From: Marinomonas sp. UCMA 3892
GTDB lineage: Bacteria > Pseudomonadota > Gammaproteobacteria > Pseudomonadales > Marinomonadaceae
DNA length: 64,000 bases
Assembly (NCBI RefSeq): GCF_012726345.1
Contig: NZ_PTXN01000018.1
Span: 24,338-88,337 of the forward strand
Reading direction: 5' to 3'
In this document: in pieces, positions 8,491-17,172 of the stretch
Numbering within the stretch: position 1 is the first letter of the stretch
Layout: each line of letters opens with the position of its first letter
Position numbers and translations under genes: made by a program
Notes under the pieces: generated by a model
What the model was told of the DNA's origin: nothing
The model's input: only the letters and a program-made list of their open reading frames with translations
Database searches by the model: none

Positions 8491-10020
8491 ATGAAGCAAA
8501 CATTATTGGACATGCGTTCCATTGTAAAAAGCTTTTCGGGTGTTCGTGCCTTAAATGGTGTCAGCATTCAGCTTGATCGTGGTGAAGTCTTGTCTATTTG
8601 TGGTGAAAATGGTTCGGGTAAATCCACCTTAATGAAGGTGTTAAGTGGCGTTTGGCCGTTTGGATCTTACGAAGGAGAAATCTTCTTCGAAGGTAATCTC
8701 GTTAAGGCTTCGACAATTCGAGATACCGAAGCGCTGGGTATTGTCATTATTCATCAGGAATTGGCGCTCGTTAAAGAATTGTCAGTCATGGAAAACATTT
8801 TTCTTGGCAATGAAATTGGTTCATTTGCTCGACTGAATGACGAAGAAATGCATCGTCGGACCTCGGAATTATTAGCTCGGGTGAAACTAGATGTGTTGCC
8901 TGATACGCCAATACGAGATCTTGGCGTCGGCCAGCAGCAATTGGTCGAGATTGCCAAGGCGCTGAATAAAAACGTCAAACTGTTAATTCTGGATGAGCCA
9001 ACTTCGTCTTTGACGACAACTGAAATCGACATTCTGCTGAACATTGTTAGTGAGCTTAAACAGCAAGGTATCGCGTGCATTTATATTTCTCATAAGTTGG
9101 ATGAAGTATTGGCCTTGTCTGATTGGGTCACCGTGATTCGTGATGGTGACCATATTGATACCAAAGCAGCGGCTCAGCTGACACAAAATGACATCATCAG
9201 CATGATGGTTGGGCGAGAGCTAGACGAGCTGTTTCCGCGAGAAGAGCACGATATTGGCGAGGTGGTTTTGCGCGTCAAACATGCCACCGCGAAACAAGCT
9301 GGTGCGACTCGTGCGCAAGTCGAAGATGTTAGCTTTGAGTTGCGCCAAGGGGAAATTCTTGGTATCGCGGGCTTGATTGGTTCTGGTCGTACTGAGCTGA
9401 TGCAGTGTCTTTATGGTTCTTATGATGGTGACTATGAAGCAGAGATCGAGCTAGAAGGGCAGACCGTCAACATTCGTTCCCAGCGTGTGGCGTTAGAAGC
9501 TGGCATTGCCATGGTGCCAGAGGACCGAAAACGTCATGGTATCGTGCCTATTATGAGTGTTGGCCGCAATATTACTTTATCCGTGTTGGGGAAATACTCT
9601 TCTTGGTTTGGTGCGGTGAATGAAGACAAAGAAAGTAATGACATCGACGATTATATCGAGCAGCTAAAAGTCAAAACCGCGTCCGCTGATTTGTCGATTA
9701 AAAACCTCAGCGGTGGCAACCAACAAAAAGCCATTATCGCCAAATGTCTGTTAACCCATCCCAAAATTTTGATTCTCGATGAACCAACTCGCGGCATCGA
9801 TGTAGGCGCAAAATATGAGATCTATAAGTTGATGTTTGCTCTCGTCAAACAAGGCATGTCCATCATTATGGTGTCGTCTGAATTATCTGAAGTAATTGGT
9901 ATCAGTGACCGAGTATTAGTGATGCATGAAGGGCGCTTGAAGGGGCAATTTGACTATCAAGGTTTGACCCAAGAAATGATTATGAATTGCGCGATCAAAG
10001 AAGGTGTAGCAAATGTTTAA
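8491..10020 (+). CDS. xylG: D-xylose ABC transporter, ATP-binding protein
   Basis: Double-domain sugar ATPase of the RbsA/XylG type, 509 residues (E. coli XylG 513). First nucleotide-binding domain: Walker A GENGSGKST near 38-46, signature LGVGQQQLVEIAKAL, Walker B LLILDEPTSSLT. Second domain: degenerate P-loop segment GIAGLIGSGRTELMQCL, signature LSGGNQQKAIIAKCL, Walker B ILILDEPTRGIDVG. The asymmetry between domains is normal for this family. It energises D-xylose import with XylF and XylH. The stop overlaps the xylH start by 8 nt, indicating coupled translation. Confidence 0.95.
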   Translation: MKQTLLDMRSIVKSFSGVRALNGVSIQLDRGEVLSICGENGSGKSTLMKVLSGVWPFGSYEGEIFFEGNLVKASTIRDTEALGIVIIHQELALVKELSVMENIFLGNEIGSFARLNDEEMHRRTSELLARVKLDVLPDTPIRDLGVGQQQLVEIAKALNKNVKLLILDEPTSSLTTTEIDILLNIVSELKQQGIACIYISHKLDEVLALSDWVTVIRDGDHIDTKAAAQLTQNDIISMMVGRELDELFPREEHDIGEVVLRVKHATAKQAGATRAQVEDVSFELRQGEILGIAGLIGSGRTELMQCLYGSYDGDYEAEIELEGQTVNIRSQRVALEAGIAMVPEDRKRHGIVPIMSVGRNITLSVLGKYSSWFGAVNEDKESNDIDDYIEQLKVKTASADLSIKNLSGGNQQKAIIAKCLLTHPKILILDEPTRGIDVGAKYEIYKLMFALVKQGMSIIMVSSELSEVIGISDRVLVMHEGRLKGQFDYQGLTQEMIMNCAIKEGVANV

Positions 10021-11143
10021 AACAATAAAAACCAGTCAATTACAATTGTTTGCGATGTTAGCGGCGATGCTGCTGATTGTCGTCTTCTTTTCTATTGCGA
10101 CCGATGGCGCGTTTATTTCGCCACGGAATATTTCGAACTTGATTCGTCAAACGGCCATTGTGGGCGTGCTCGCTATTGGCATGGTGTTTGTCATCATCAG
10201 TGCCGAAATCGATTTGTCGGTTGGTTCTATGATGGGCCTATTGGGTGGAATCGCAGCGATTTTGGATGTTTGGTTTAACTTTCCGATTTTACTTACCGTG
10301 TTAGTGACCGTCGTTGCGGGTTTAGTCTTAGGCTTATTTAACGGCTGGTGGGTGGCGTATCAACGTGTGCCATCTTTCATTGTCACTTTGGCTGGGATGT
10401 TGGCATTTCGCGGCATTTTAGTGGGTTTGACTGATGGTGCCACGGTTGCACCAACGTCTAGTTCACTGGCCATCATTGGTCAAAGCTATATTCCTTCAGG
10501 TTGGGGCATTAGTGTTGTGGGTTTGTTGTGCTTAGGTTTGGTGGCAAAAGTTTATGCTCGACGTAAGGCAAGAAAACAACATGGTGTTGAAAATAAAGCG
10601 GCAAAGTTTGAATACGCAAAAGCTTTCGTGGCGGTCGTGGTCTTGCTAGTTTTGCTCTATGCCTTAGAAAGTTATCGAGGCATTCCAACGCCTATTTTGA
10701 TCATGGGCGGATTAATTCTTATTGCCACTTATGTTGCCAAGCGAACTGCGTTTGGTCGTCGTGTCTACGCCATTGGTGGCAATATCGAAGCGACTCGCAT
10801 GTCTGGTGTGAACGTCGAACGAACCAAAATGTTGGTGTTTGGTTTTAACGGCATGATGGTCGCTGTCGCGGCTTTGATACTGACTTCTCGGCTTGGTGCG
10901 GGTTCTCCAGCAGCCGGAAATATGGCGGAGCTGGATGCCATTGCTGCCTGTGTGATCGGCGGAACCAGTTTGGCTGGCGGCGTTGGCGCAGTGTTTGGAG
11001 CCATCATGGGCGCGCTTATTATGGCGAGTTTAGACAACGGCATGAGCATGCTCGATGTACCGACTTTTTGGCAATTAATTGTCAAAGGCATGATTTTATT
11101 ATTCGCCGTTTGGCTGGATGTGAAAACCAAGAAAGCGCAGTAA
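10013..11143 (+). CDS. xylH: D-xylose ABC transporter, permease
   Basis: Inner-membrane permease of the CUT2 (RbsC/XylH) family, 376 residues against 393 in E. coli, with about ten hydrophobic segments. Family landmarks: NLIRQTAIVGVLAIGMVFVIISAEIDLSVGSMMGL near the N-terminus, TLAGMLAFRGI, and the C-terminal AIAACVIGGTSLAGGVGAVFGAIMGALIMASLDNGMSML that contacts the ATPase. It overlaps the 3' end of xylG by 8 nt. A longer hydrophilic loop around residues 182-203 (ARRKARKQHGVENKAAK) is a normal XylH feature. xylB follows after 38 nt. Confidence 0.95.
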   Translation: MFKTIKTSQLQLFAMLAAMLLIVVFFSIATDGAFISPRNISNLIRQTAIVGVLAIGMVFVIISAEIDLSVGSMMGLLGGIAAILDVWFNFPILLTVLVTVVAGLVLGLFNGWWVAYQRVPSFIVTLAGMLAFRGILVGLTDGATVAPTSSSLAIIGQSYIPSGWGISVVGLLCLGLVAKVYARRKARKQHGVENKAAKFEYAKAFVAVVVLLVLLYALESYRGIPTPILIMGGLILIATYVAKRTAFGRRVYAIGGNIEATRMSGVNVERTKMLVFGFNGMMVAVAALILTSRLGAGSPAAGNMAELDAIAACVIGGTSLAGGVGAVFGAIMGALIMASLDNGMSMLDVPTFWQLIVKGMILLFAVWLDVKTKKAQ

Positions 11144-11181
11144 TCAACAGATTTAAATGAATTAAATAAGAGATAACTATT

Positions 11182-12630
11182 ATGTATATCGGCATCGACC
11201 TCGGCACCTCAGGTGTCAAAGTGATTTTAATGGCGCAAGACGGAAACGTCGTAGCAAGCTGCTCATCGCCTTTGTCAGTATCTCGGCCGTTTGATCTTTG
11301 GTCTGAGCAAAGTCCAGAAGACTGGTGGCAAGCCACGGACTTAGCCATGTTGCAGTTAGCGGCAGAGCATGATTTGCAGGGCGTTAAAGCCATTGGCTTA
11401 TCAGGCCAGATGCATGGCGCTACATTATTGGATAAAAAAGGCGATGTATTAAGACCTGCGATTTTATGGAATGACGGTCGTTCCCACGAAGAATGTTTGT
11501 TATTACAAAGACGCTGCCCAGAGGTGCAGGCGATTACCGGTAATTTGGTTATGCCAGGTTTTACTGCGCCTAAACTGCTTTGGGTGAAACAGTATGAGCC
11601 AGAAATTTTTGGACAAATTGCAAAAGTGCTATTGCCAAAAGATTACCTGCGCTTTCGTATGACAGGTGAGTTTGCGACCGACGTTTCTGACGCCTCTGGC
11701 ACGCTGTGGCTAAACATGGAGCAACGCTCTTGGAGTGACACCATGTTGAGTGCTACAGGATTAACGGCCGAGCAAATGCCAAGCGTATTTGAAGGATCTC
11801 AAATCACTGGTGTGATTTATGATGATTTAGCAAAACGTTGGTCTATGCCGATTGTTCCTGTTGTGGCGGGTGGTGGCGATAACGCCGCTGGCGCTGTAGG
11901 TATGGGAATTATCTCGCCTGAGCAAACCATGTTGTCGCTTGGTACGTCAGGGGTTATTTTTGCGGTAAGTGATGGCTTTACGGCCAATCCCGCGGCGGCT
12001 TTGCATAGTTTTGGACATGCTATTCCTAATACTTGGCACACGATGTCGGTGATGTTGAGCGCCGCGAGCTGTATTAATTGGGTGACAAAATTAGCTCAGT
12101 TTAGCAGTATTGAAGCCGCTTTATTAGCGGCTGAAAATCGAATGGATCACGACAATAGCCTCACTTTTCTGCCGTATTTAAGTGGAGAAAGAACACCACA
12201 TAATGATCCCAATGCGAAGGGTGTCTTTTGGGGAATGACCCATGAGACTACCGCAGCGGATCTTGTTCATGCAGTACTGGAAGGTGTGACCTTTGCTTTG
12301 CTAGATGGCTTAGACGCAGTACGTTCTGCACAAAATATCAATGAAAGTATTGATGTTATCGGTGGTGGTGCGAAAAGTACTTATTGGTTACAAATGTTGG
12401 CTGATGTGTTTGACGTGCCAATAGATTACCGCGCAGGTGGCGAAGTTGGCCCTGCACTGGGTGCTGCCCGATTGGCTGCGATAGGTTATCAAGGTCAAGA
12501 GGTATTAAGCGAAGTTTGTGCAAAACCAGCGCTAATTCAACGTTATCTGCCGAACCACACTGGTGCCGCTCGATATACTGAAAAACGCGAGCGTTTTCAG
12601 GCGTTATATCAAAGATTAAAAGGACTTTAA
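11182..12630 (+). CDS. xylB: Xylulokinase
   Basis: FGGY-family kinase that phosphorylates D-xylulose to D-xylulose 5-phosphate. 482 residues, essentially the E. coli XylB length. The N-terminal actin-like motif GIDLGTSGVKVILM, the substrate segment SGQMHGATLL, ILWNDGRS and DASGTLWLN, and the C-terminal ATP-site GGGAKSTYWLQMLADV are all visible. It is the last gene of the xylFGHB operon and is followed by a strong terminator. XylA, which makes its substrate, lies about 8 kb away on the opposite strand. Confidence 0.95.
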   Translation: MYIGIDLGTSGVKVILMAQDGNVVASCSSPLSVSRPFDLWSEQSPEDWWQATDLAMLQLAAEHDLQGVKAIGLSGQMHGATLLDKKGDVLRPAILWNDGRSHEECLLLQRRCPEVQAITGNLVMPGFTAPKLLWVKQYEPEIFGQIAKVLLPKDYLRFRMTGEFATDVSDASGTLWLNMEQRSWSDTMLSATGLTAEQMPSVFEGSQITGVIYDDLAKRWSMPIVPVVAGGGDNAAGAVGMGIISPEQTMLSLGTSGVIFAVSDGFTANPAAALHSFGHAIPNTWHTMSVMLSAASCINWVTKLAQFSSIEAALLAAENRMDHDNSLTFLPYLSGERTPHNDPNAKGVFWGMTHETTAADLVHAVLEGVTFALLDGLDAVRSAQNINESIDVIGGGAKSTYWLQMLADVFDVPIDYRAGGEVGPALGAARLAAIGYQGQEVLSEVCAKPALIQRYLPNHTGAARYTEKRERFQALYQRLKGL

Positions 12631-12635
12631 TGAGT

Positions 12636-12668
12636 AAGAGCGGTGTCTTATTGCACCGCTCTTTTTTT
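12636..12668 (+). terminator. Rho-independent terminator after xylB
   Basis: Ten-bp perfect stem (AAGAGCGGTG / CACCGCTCTT) with an 8-nt loop and a run of T. It begins 6 nt after the xylB stop. Confidence 0.92.
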
Positions 12669-12790
12669 ACAGGCTTTCTTTCATTACGATTTCTGTTATT
12701 CCCTTTCTGATTTTTATCATTCTCTAGAACTAATGGGCTCTCAGGGGGTATTATCGAGCCAGCAAAAATAAAAATTAGAGACGCTTTTGT

Positions 12791-13972
12791 ATGTTTGAAA
12801 AACGCTACCGACTTAACCTAGTGTTCAATGCTAATAAGGTTTACGACCGGCAAGTCATTGAAGGTATTGGCGAATATTTACAAGCCGCGCAATGTGACTG
12901 GGATGTATACTTTGAAGATGATTTTCGCTCTCGCCTTGATGCACTAAAGCATTGGAAGGGGGACGGCATTATTGCCGATTTTGATAACCCTGAAGTCGAA
13001 GAAATCTTAAAAAATACCAATATACCTACGGTCGCTGTAGGTGGTTCTTATCATCATAAAAAAGATTATCCTCGTTTGCCTTATGTTGCGACGGATAACG
13101 CGGCATTAGTACGTTGTGCGTATCAGCATTTGAAGCGCAAAGGGCTGCCTCAGTTTGCTTTTTATGGCTTACCAAGTACGGTTTACAGCCGTTGGGCAAG
13201 TGAGCGAGAGCATGCATTTGTCGAGCAAGTTCGCTCTGACGGATTTGAACCTCATGTGCATCAAGGTTTCTGCACCTCTGCTGAAATATGGGAAACCGCT
13301 CAAAACGAGCTAGAAACTTGGTTAACGAACCTACCTAAACCCATTGGCATTATTGCCGTCACTGATTCCCGTGCACGTCATTTATTGCAAGTCTGTGATC
13401 ATTTGAATATTTTGGTGCCGGAGCAAGTTGCCATTGTTGGGATCGATAACGAAAGCATGGCGAGGTATTTAAATCGCACCGCTTTGTCTTCTGTTGAACA
13501 GGGCAGCAAGCAAATGGGTTATGAAGCGGCAAAAATGTTGCATCGTATGCTACTAGGTTATTCTGTTGAAAATTCGTTGGTAGTGGTAGATCCAACTGGA
13601 ATTACCGAAAGACAGTCGTCTGATTATCGCGCTTTGCGCGATCCTTATGTGATTCAAGCCATGCACTTTATTCGTCATAATGCCTGTCGAGGTGTGAAAG
13701 TAGCGCAAGTAGTGGATTACATTGGCATATCAAGAACTAACCTAGAAACTCGCTTTATCGACGAAATTGGCTGCTCAATGCACGAACAATTGCATATGAC
13801 CAAGTTTTATCGCGCTTGTGAATTGATCACATCGACCGATTTACCATTTGATGAGATTGCGCGAACCTGTGGTTATCCATCAGTGCAATACATGTACACG
13901 GTATCACGCAAAAACTTGGGGATGACGCCAGGGGAATATCGAGTGTCATCACGTCTTGGTAAAGATTCATAA
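12791..13972 (+). CDS. xylR: Xylose operon activator XylR
   Basis: D-xylose-responsive transcription activator with an N-terminal LacI/periplasmic-binding-like sensor domain (about residues 5-270) and a C-terminal AraC-type double HTH (about 285-385: VAQVVDYIGISRTNLETRF and FDEIARTCGYPSVQYMYTVSRKNLGMTPGEYR). Length 393 against 392 in E. coli, with the N-terminus (LVFNANKVYDRQVIEGIGEYLQ) characteristic of XylR. It follows xylB on the same strand but behind that gene's terminator, so it has its own promoter in 12669-12790. Expected targets are the xylF and xylA promoters in this window. Confidence 0.92.
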   Translation: MFEKRYRLNLVFNANKVYDRQVIEGIGEYLQAAQCDWDVYFEDDFRSRLDALKHWKGDGIIADFDNPEVEEILKNTNIPTVAVGGSYHHKKDYPRLPYVATDNAALVRCAYQHLKRKGLPQFAFYGLPSTVYSRWASEREHAFVEQVRSDGFEPHVHQGFCTSAEIWETAQNELETWLTNLPKPIGIIAVTDSRARHLLQVCDHLNILVPEQVAIVGIDNESMARYLNRTALSSVEQGSKQMGYEAAKMLHRMLLGYSVENSLVVVDPTGITERQSSDYRALRDPYVIQAMHFIRHNACRGVKVAQVVDYIGISRTNLETRFIDEIGCSMHEQLHMTKFYRACELITSTDLPFDEIARTCGYPSVQYMYTVSRKNLGMTPGEYRVSSRLGKDS

Positions 13973-14044
13973 GACGTTTTATTCAATAATTAATGTTTAA
14001 AAAATAAGAGAAAATTAAATATTATAAAAAACTCTTGATGCATT

Positions 14045-14060
14045 TTAACGAGGTCGTTAA
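14045..14060. promoter_or_regulatory. Short palindrome upstream of LacI-type gene
   Basis: TTAACG-N4-CGTTAA, a 6+6 perfect dyad about 150 bp before the repressor start. It is a possible operator; nothing identifies its protein. Confidence 0.3.
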
Positions 14061-14104
14061 GTATACTTCCTGAAATGGTATTGGATTTTAAACTGTTATT
14101 TTGT

Positions 14105-14148
14105 AAACAAAGATAAGTCGTAAGCGCTTGATCTATTTATCTTTGTTT
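14105..14148. promoter_or_regulatory. Nested dyad in the leader of the LacI-type gene
   Basis: A 12-bp perfect inverted repeat (AAACAAAGATAA at 14105-14116, TTATCTTTGTTT at 14137-14148) nearly concentric with AAGCGCTT (14122-14129). AAGCGCTT is the typical palindromic core of LacI-family operators. This could be an autoregulatory operator and/or a leader hairpin. It lies between the upstream region and the ribosome site at 14194. Confidence 0.5.
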
Positions 14149-14206
14149 GAAAAAAGTGACGGCCAAAAAATTCAGTTTACGCAATTCATTAAAGGGGAGT
14201 GTAAGT

Positions 14207-15220
14207 TTGTCTTCGACAATCAAAGACGTTGCGTTACGGGCAGGTGTATCGACAACCACCGTATCTCATGTTTTGAATAAAACGCGTTTTGTAGCCAAAA
14301 CGACACAAGAACGTGTTTTCCAAGCCGCTGAGGAGCTGAACTATGCTCCGAGCGCGGTGGCACGCAGCTTAAAGGTAAAAAATACCAAAAGCCTTGGCAT
14401 GTTAGTCACCACTACCTTGAATCCTTTTTTCGCCGAATTGGTCAACGAAGTAGAGAAGTGCTGTTACCGAGAAGGTTACAACCTTGTGCTTTGTAATACT
14501 GATGGTGAGTTAGAAAAAACCAATTCCTATCTACGAATGCTGACGCAAAAACGTGTTGATGGCATTTTGGTCATGTGTTCCGCCTATGATGACTCGCTGT
14601 TTAGCTCTTTGATCGGTCAGCGTAATTTGCCCATGGTCGTCATGGATTGGGGCCCATCTGATGATTATGTCGATCGCATTCAAGACAACTCGGTAAAAGG
14701 CGCGCATTTGGCGATTCAGCATCTAATTGAACAAGGTCATAAGCGTATTGCTTATATTGGCGGTCCATTAGAAAAATTGCCCGCAAAGCAGCGTTTAGAC
14801 GGCTTTATGGAGGCCATGGAGCAAGCCAATTTACCTGTCCAAGATGATTGGGTGATTGAATCCGACTTCGAATTTGAAGGTGGAAAATTGGGAATGCGCC
14901 AATTATTATCCTGCCATAATTTGCCTAGCGCTGTGTTTGTTGCCAATGATGCTATGGCGATGGGTGCTATGAGTGAAGCACAATTATCTGGTGTTAAAAT
15001 TCCACAGCAATTGTCTATCATCGGCTATGATAATTGTATGTATTCTGCTTATTTTAGTCCGCCGCTAACCACCATCAATCAGCCCAAAGAGCGATTAGCC
15101 GAATTGGCAATCAGCACCATGATTGAGCGGATTGAGAATCCTCGTCAAGAAGGCAAAATGATCATGTTAGAGCCAAACTTGGTGGTTCGTTCGTCGGTGG
15201 CTGCTGTTTCTGCAGAATAG
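14207..15220 (+). CDS. LacI-family transcriptional regulator
   Basis: Sugar-responsive repressor of the LacI/GalR family, about 337 residues. The N-terminal HTH (TIKDVALRAGVSTTTVSHVLNKTRFVAKTTQERVFQAAEELNYAPSAVARSL) is followed by a periplasmic-binding-like effector domain (SLGMLVTTTLNPFFAELV ... FVANDAMAMGAMSEAQ ... IIGYDN). There is no ATG in the right place. A TTG at 14207 with GGGGAG 7 nt upstream puts the HTH at the very N-terminus, as is usual. A longer reading from TTG 14147 would add 20 residues and begin inside an inverted repeat, so it is not preferred. It is probably the repressor of the ribose-type importer operon downstream. Confidence 0.9.
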   Translation: MSSTIKDVALRAGVSTTTVSHVLNKTRFVAKTTQERVFQAAEELNYAPSAVARSLKVKNTKSLGMLVTTTLNPFFAELVNEVEKCCYREGYNLVLCNTDGELEKTNSYLRMLTQKRVDGILVMCSAYDDSLFSSLIGQRNLPMVVMDWGPSDDYVDRIQDNSVKGAHLAIQHLIEQGHKRIAYIGGPLEKLPAKQRLDGFMEAMEQANLPVQDDWVIESDFEFEGGKLGMRQLLSCHNLPSAVFVANDAMAMGAMSEAQLSGVKIPQQLSIIGYDNCMYSAYFSPPLTTINQPKERLAELAISTMIERIENPRQEGKMIMLEPNLVVRSSVAAVSAE

Positions 15221-15460
15221 CTCCGATTTCTTGTTATTTTCTGTGTATTTTACTTTCAGCTTTTTGGACTCTCTGCTCGATTTTAGACTAAAAACTCGTT
15301 TTAAGGTTGAGAAAAGAGCCTGTAAGAAGTCTTTTTATATAGAAAAGTCCTTATAATTCAGTTGCTTGATTGTTTGTAGTTAAATTACACCAGATGTTCA
15401 TGGTTTTATCGTCTTAACTATTTGATAAATAGGGTTTTTTTCTTATCGGTCAAGAATTTA
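15221..15460. other. Intergenic stretch before the ribose-type operon promoter
   Basis: AT-rich, with no coding potential seen and no convincing terminator for the LacI-type gene. The recognisable promoter and operator begin at 15461. Confidence 0.5.
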
Positions 15461-15488
15461 TTGACAAGCTCCATGTGCTTAATATAAA
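15461..15488 (+). promoter_or_regulatory. Sigma-70 promoter of the ribose-type ABC operon
   Basis: TTGACA (15461-15466) and TATAAA (15483-15488) separated by 16 bp, near consensus. The predicted start point falls inside the adjoining palindrome, the layout expected for direct repression. Confidence 0.75.
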
Positions 15489-15520
15489 AATAGCAAACGA
15501 TTACGCAATCGTTTGCTATT
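15489..15520. promoter_or_regulatory. Double LacI-type operator
   Basis: Perfect 14-bp-arm palindrome with a 4-nt spacer (ACGC). Each half holds an AAACGATT core of the PurR/RbsR/GalR type in opposite orientation, with the CpG centres 12 bp apart. It sits directly over the likely transcription start of the importer operon. The LacI-type protein encoded at 14207-15220 is the obvious candidate to bind it. Confidence 0.75.
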
Positions 15521-15559
15521 CGAATATTTTAATAAAAATAAGCATACCGGAGACATACA

Positions 15560-16504
15560 ATGAAAAAGAAAACCTTCTTGAAATCATGCCTTGCCGCAAC
15601 ATTATTGACCTTGGCTAGCACCAGCGTTTTAGCTAGCAATGGTTTGATCGCCATCATTACTCCATCTCATGACAATCCATTTTTTAAAGCCGGTGCCGAA
15701 GGCGCGGATGCGAAAGCTAAAGAATTGGGTTATGACACCTTGGTTGCTTCTCATGACGGTGATGTAAATAAACAAAACCAATTAATTGAAACAGCGATTG
15801 CTCGTCAAGCCAAAGCGGTGATTTTGGATAATGCTGATGCGGATGCAAGTATTGGTTCACTAGAGCGTTTGAAAAAAGCCGGCATCCCAGCTTTCCTATA
15901 CGACCGTGAAATCAATAAAACCGGTATCGCCGTGACTCAAATCGTATCGAATAACTTCCAAGGCGCTCAGTTAGCCGGTGAAAAATTTGCCGAGTTGATG
16001 GGTGACGGCGGTGAATACGTTGAGCTATTAGGACCTGAGTCAGACACCAATGCACAAGTGCGTAGTGAAGGTTTCCACGACATTTTAGATAACTTCCCAG
16101 AATTCAAAATGGTTGCTCGTCAGTCTGCCAACTGGAGCCAAACCGAAGCGTTCAGCCGTATGGAGTCAATTTTACAAGCGAATCCAAACATCAAAGGTGT
16201 GATCACGGGTAACGATTCTATGGCATTGGGTGCAGAAGCGGCATTGCAAGCAGCGGGTCGTAAAGACGTTTTCATCGTAGGTTTTGATGGTCTTGATTAC
16301 GTAAGAGATTCTATTATCAAAGGTTCTAACATCAAAGCAACTGTAATGCAGCCAGCTTACGCTCAGGCACAACGCGTTGCTGAACAAGCAGATCTATACA
16401 TTCGTACTGGCTCAACAGGATTGCCAGAAAAACAATTAATGGATTGTGTATTGATTGATAGTTCTAATGCGAAAAATTTAAGTAACTTCGCTCTAAAAAA
16501 ATAA
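15560..16504 (+). CDS. Ribose-type ABC transporter substrate-binding protein
   Basis: Periplasmic sugar-binding protein of the RbsB family, 314 residues. Signal peptide about 1-25 (ending SVLA|S). The mature protein has IAIITPSHDNPFFKAGAEGADAKAKELGYDTLVASHDGDVNKQNQLIETAIARQAKAVILDNADA, then PAFLYDREI and VITGNDSMALGAEAALQAAGRKDVFIVGFDG, standard ribose-binding-protein blocks. The ligand is probably an aldopentose or related sugar, given the FucU mutarotase at the end of the operon and xylA next door. It is first in an operon controlled by the promoter/operator at 15461-15520 and is followed by a stabilising hairpin. Confidence 0.9.
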   Translation: MKKKTFLKSCLAATLLTLASTSVLASNGLIAIITPSHDNPFFKAGAEGADAKAKELGYDTLVASHDGDVNKQNQLIETAIARQAKAVILDNADADASIGSLERLKKAGIPAFLYDREINKTGIAVTQIVSNNFQGAQLAGEKFAELMGDGGEYVELLGPESDTNAQVRSEGFHDILDNFPEFKMVARQSANWSQTEAFSRMESILQANPNIKGVITGNDSMALGAEAALQAAGRKDVFIVGFDGLDYVRDSIIKGSNIKATVMQPAYAQAQRVAEQADLYIRTGSTGLPEKQLMDCVLIDSSNAKNLSNFALKK

Positions 16505-16514
16505 CAACCTGACT

Positions 16515-16540
16515 CGAAGCTCTCATTTTTGAGAGCTTCG
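16515..16540 (+). other. Intercistronic stem-loop after the binding-protein gene
   Basis: Perfect 11-bp stem (CGAAGCTCTCA / TGAGAGCTTCG) with a TTTT loop and no T run after it. Its position matches the hairpin after xylF, so it probably serves the same purpose of higher binding-protein expression. Confidence 0.7.
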
Positions 16541-16557
16541 GCTCCTTGGGTATCATT

Positions 16558-17172
16558 ATGTCTTATAAAAAAATCTTTCAATTTATCGGGCTCATTGCGT
16601 GCCTTAACTTGCTGACAGCCTGTACTGTTACGGACTTAGACGCTGACGGCAATCCTATTATTCCTAAAGATCCTAATGCTGCGGTTAGCTTTGCAGACTT
16701 CACCTTGTCTGAAGTGGCCGATCAGCTTTGGGAACCAAAAGTCTTCCCAGAAGCAACACAAGAATTCACCCCTTGGGAAAGTATTAAATCCCAGTTGGAT
16801 GCGCAGCAAATTAATACCAAGCAAAGTTTTTTTGTCCGTTTAGATGGCACCATCGAAAGTGTTGATTTAGGCAAAATGAAAGGTGCGATAACGATTAAAG
16901 TGGGCGGTACCAATATCGATCTGCAAGTGGGTCGTATTATCAAGGGCAATGCCATACGTGATGCCTCTAAATACGTTGTCTTTGATGACTTTAAAAACCA
17001 GATTCGTTTCGCTCAAATCTCACGAGAGTTTAATAATCGTGCCATGGCATCGGTTGGCGAGCCAGATTCAAGTTGGGTAGGCGAAAAAGCCACGGTCATT
17101 GCTGCGATTAGCATAGATCAAAATATCATCAGTGATGCTGTGCCTATGCAGATTACGCTTGGAGGTAAATGA
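16558..17172 (+). CDS. DUF2291-family lipoprotein
   Basis: Small lipoprotein of about 204 residues, with a hydrophobic leader and the lipobox LTAC (Cys 22 from this ATG). DUF2291 proteins are found inside ribose/rhizopine-type ABC operons and have no settled role; they may assist the periplasmic binding protein or the permease. The remainder is a beta-rich domain (FFVRLDGTIESVDLGKMKGAITIKVGGTNIDLQVGR...VVFDDFKNQIRFAQISREFNNRAM). A TTG at 16546 would add four residues; ATG 16558 gives a regular leader and is chosen, although no strong ribosome site is visible for either. The gene abuts the ATPase gene. Confidence 0.82.
   Translation: MSYKKIFQFIGLIACLNLLTACTVTDLDADGNPIIPKDPNAAVSFADFTLSEVADQLWEPKVFPEATQEFTPWESIKSQLDAQQINTKQSFFVRLDGTIESVDLGKMKGAITIKVGGTNIDLQVGRIIKGNAIRDASKYVVFDDFKNQIRFAQISREFNNRAMASVGEPDSSWVGEKATVIAAISIDQNIISDAVPMQITLGGK

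Noticed and set aside
14147..14206. TTG 14147 as start of the LacI-type repressor
   Set aside because: It lies within an inverted repeat, has no ribosome site, and would push the HTH 20 residues inward; TTG 14207 fits better.
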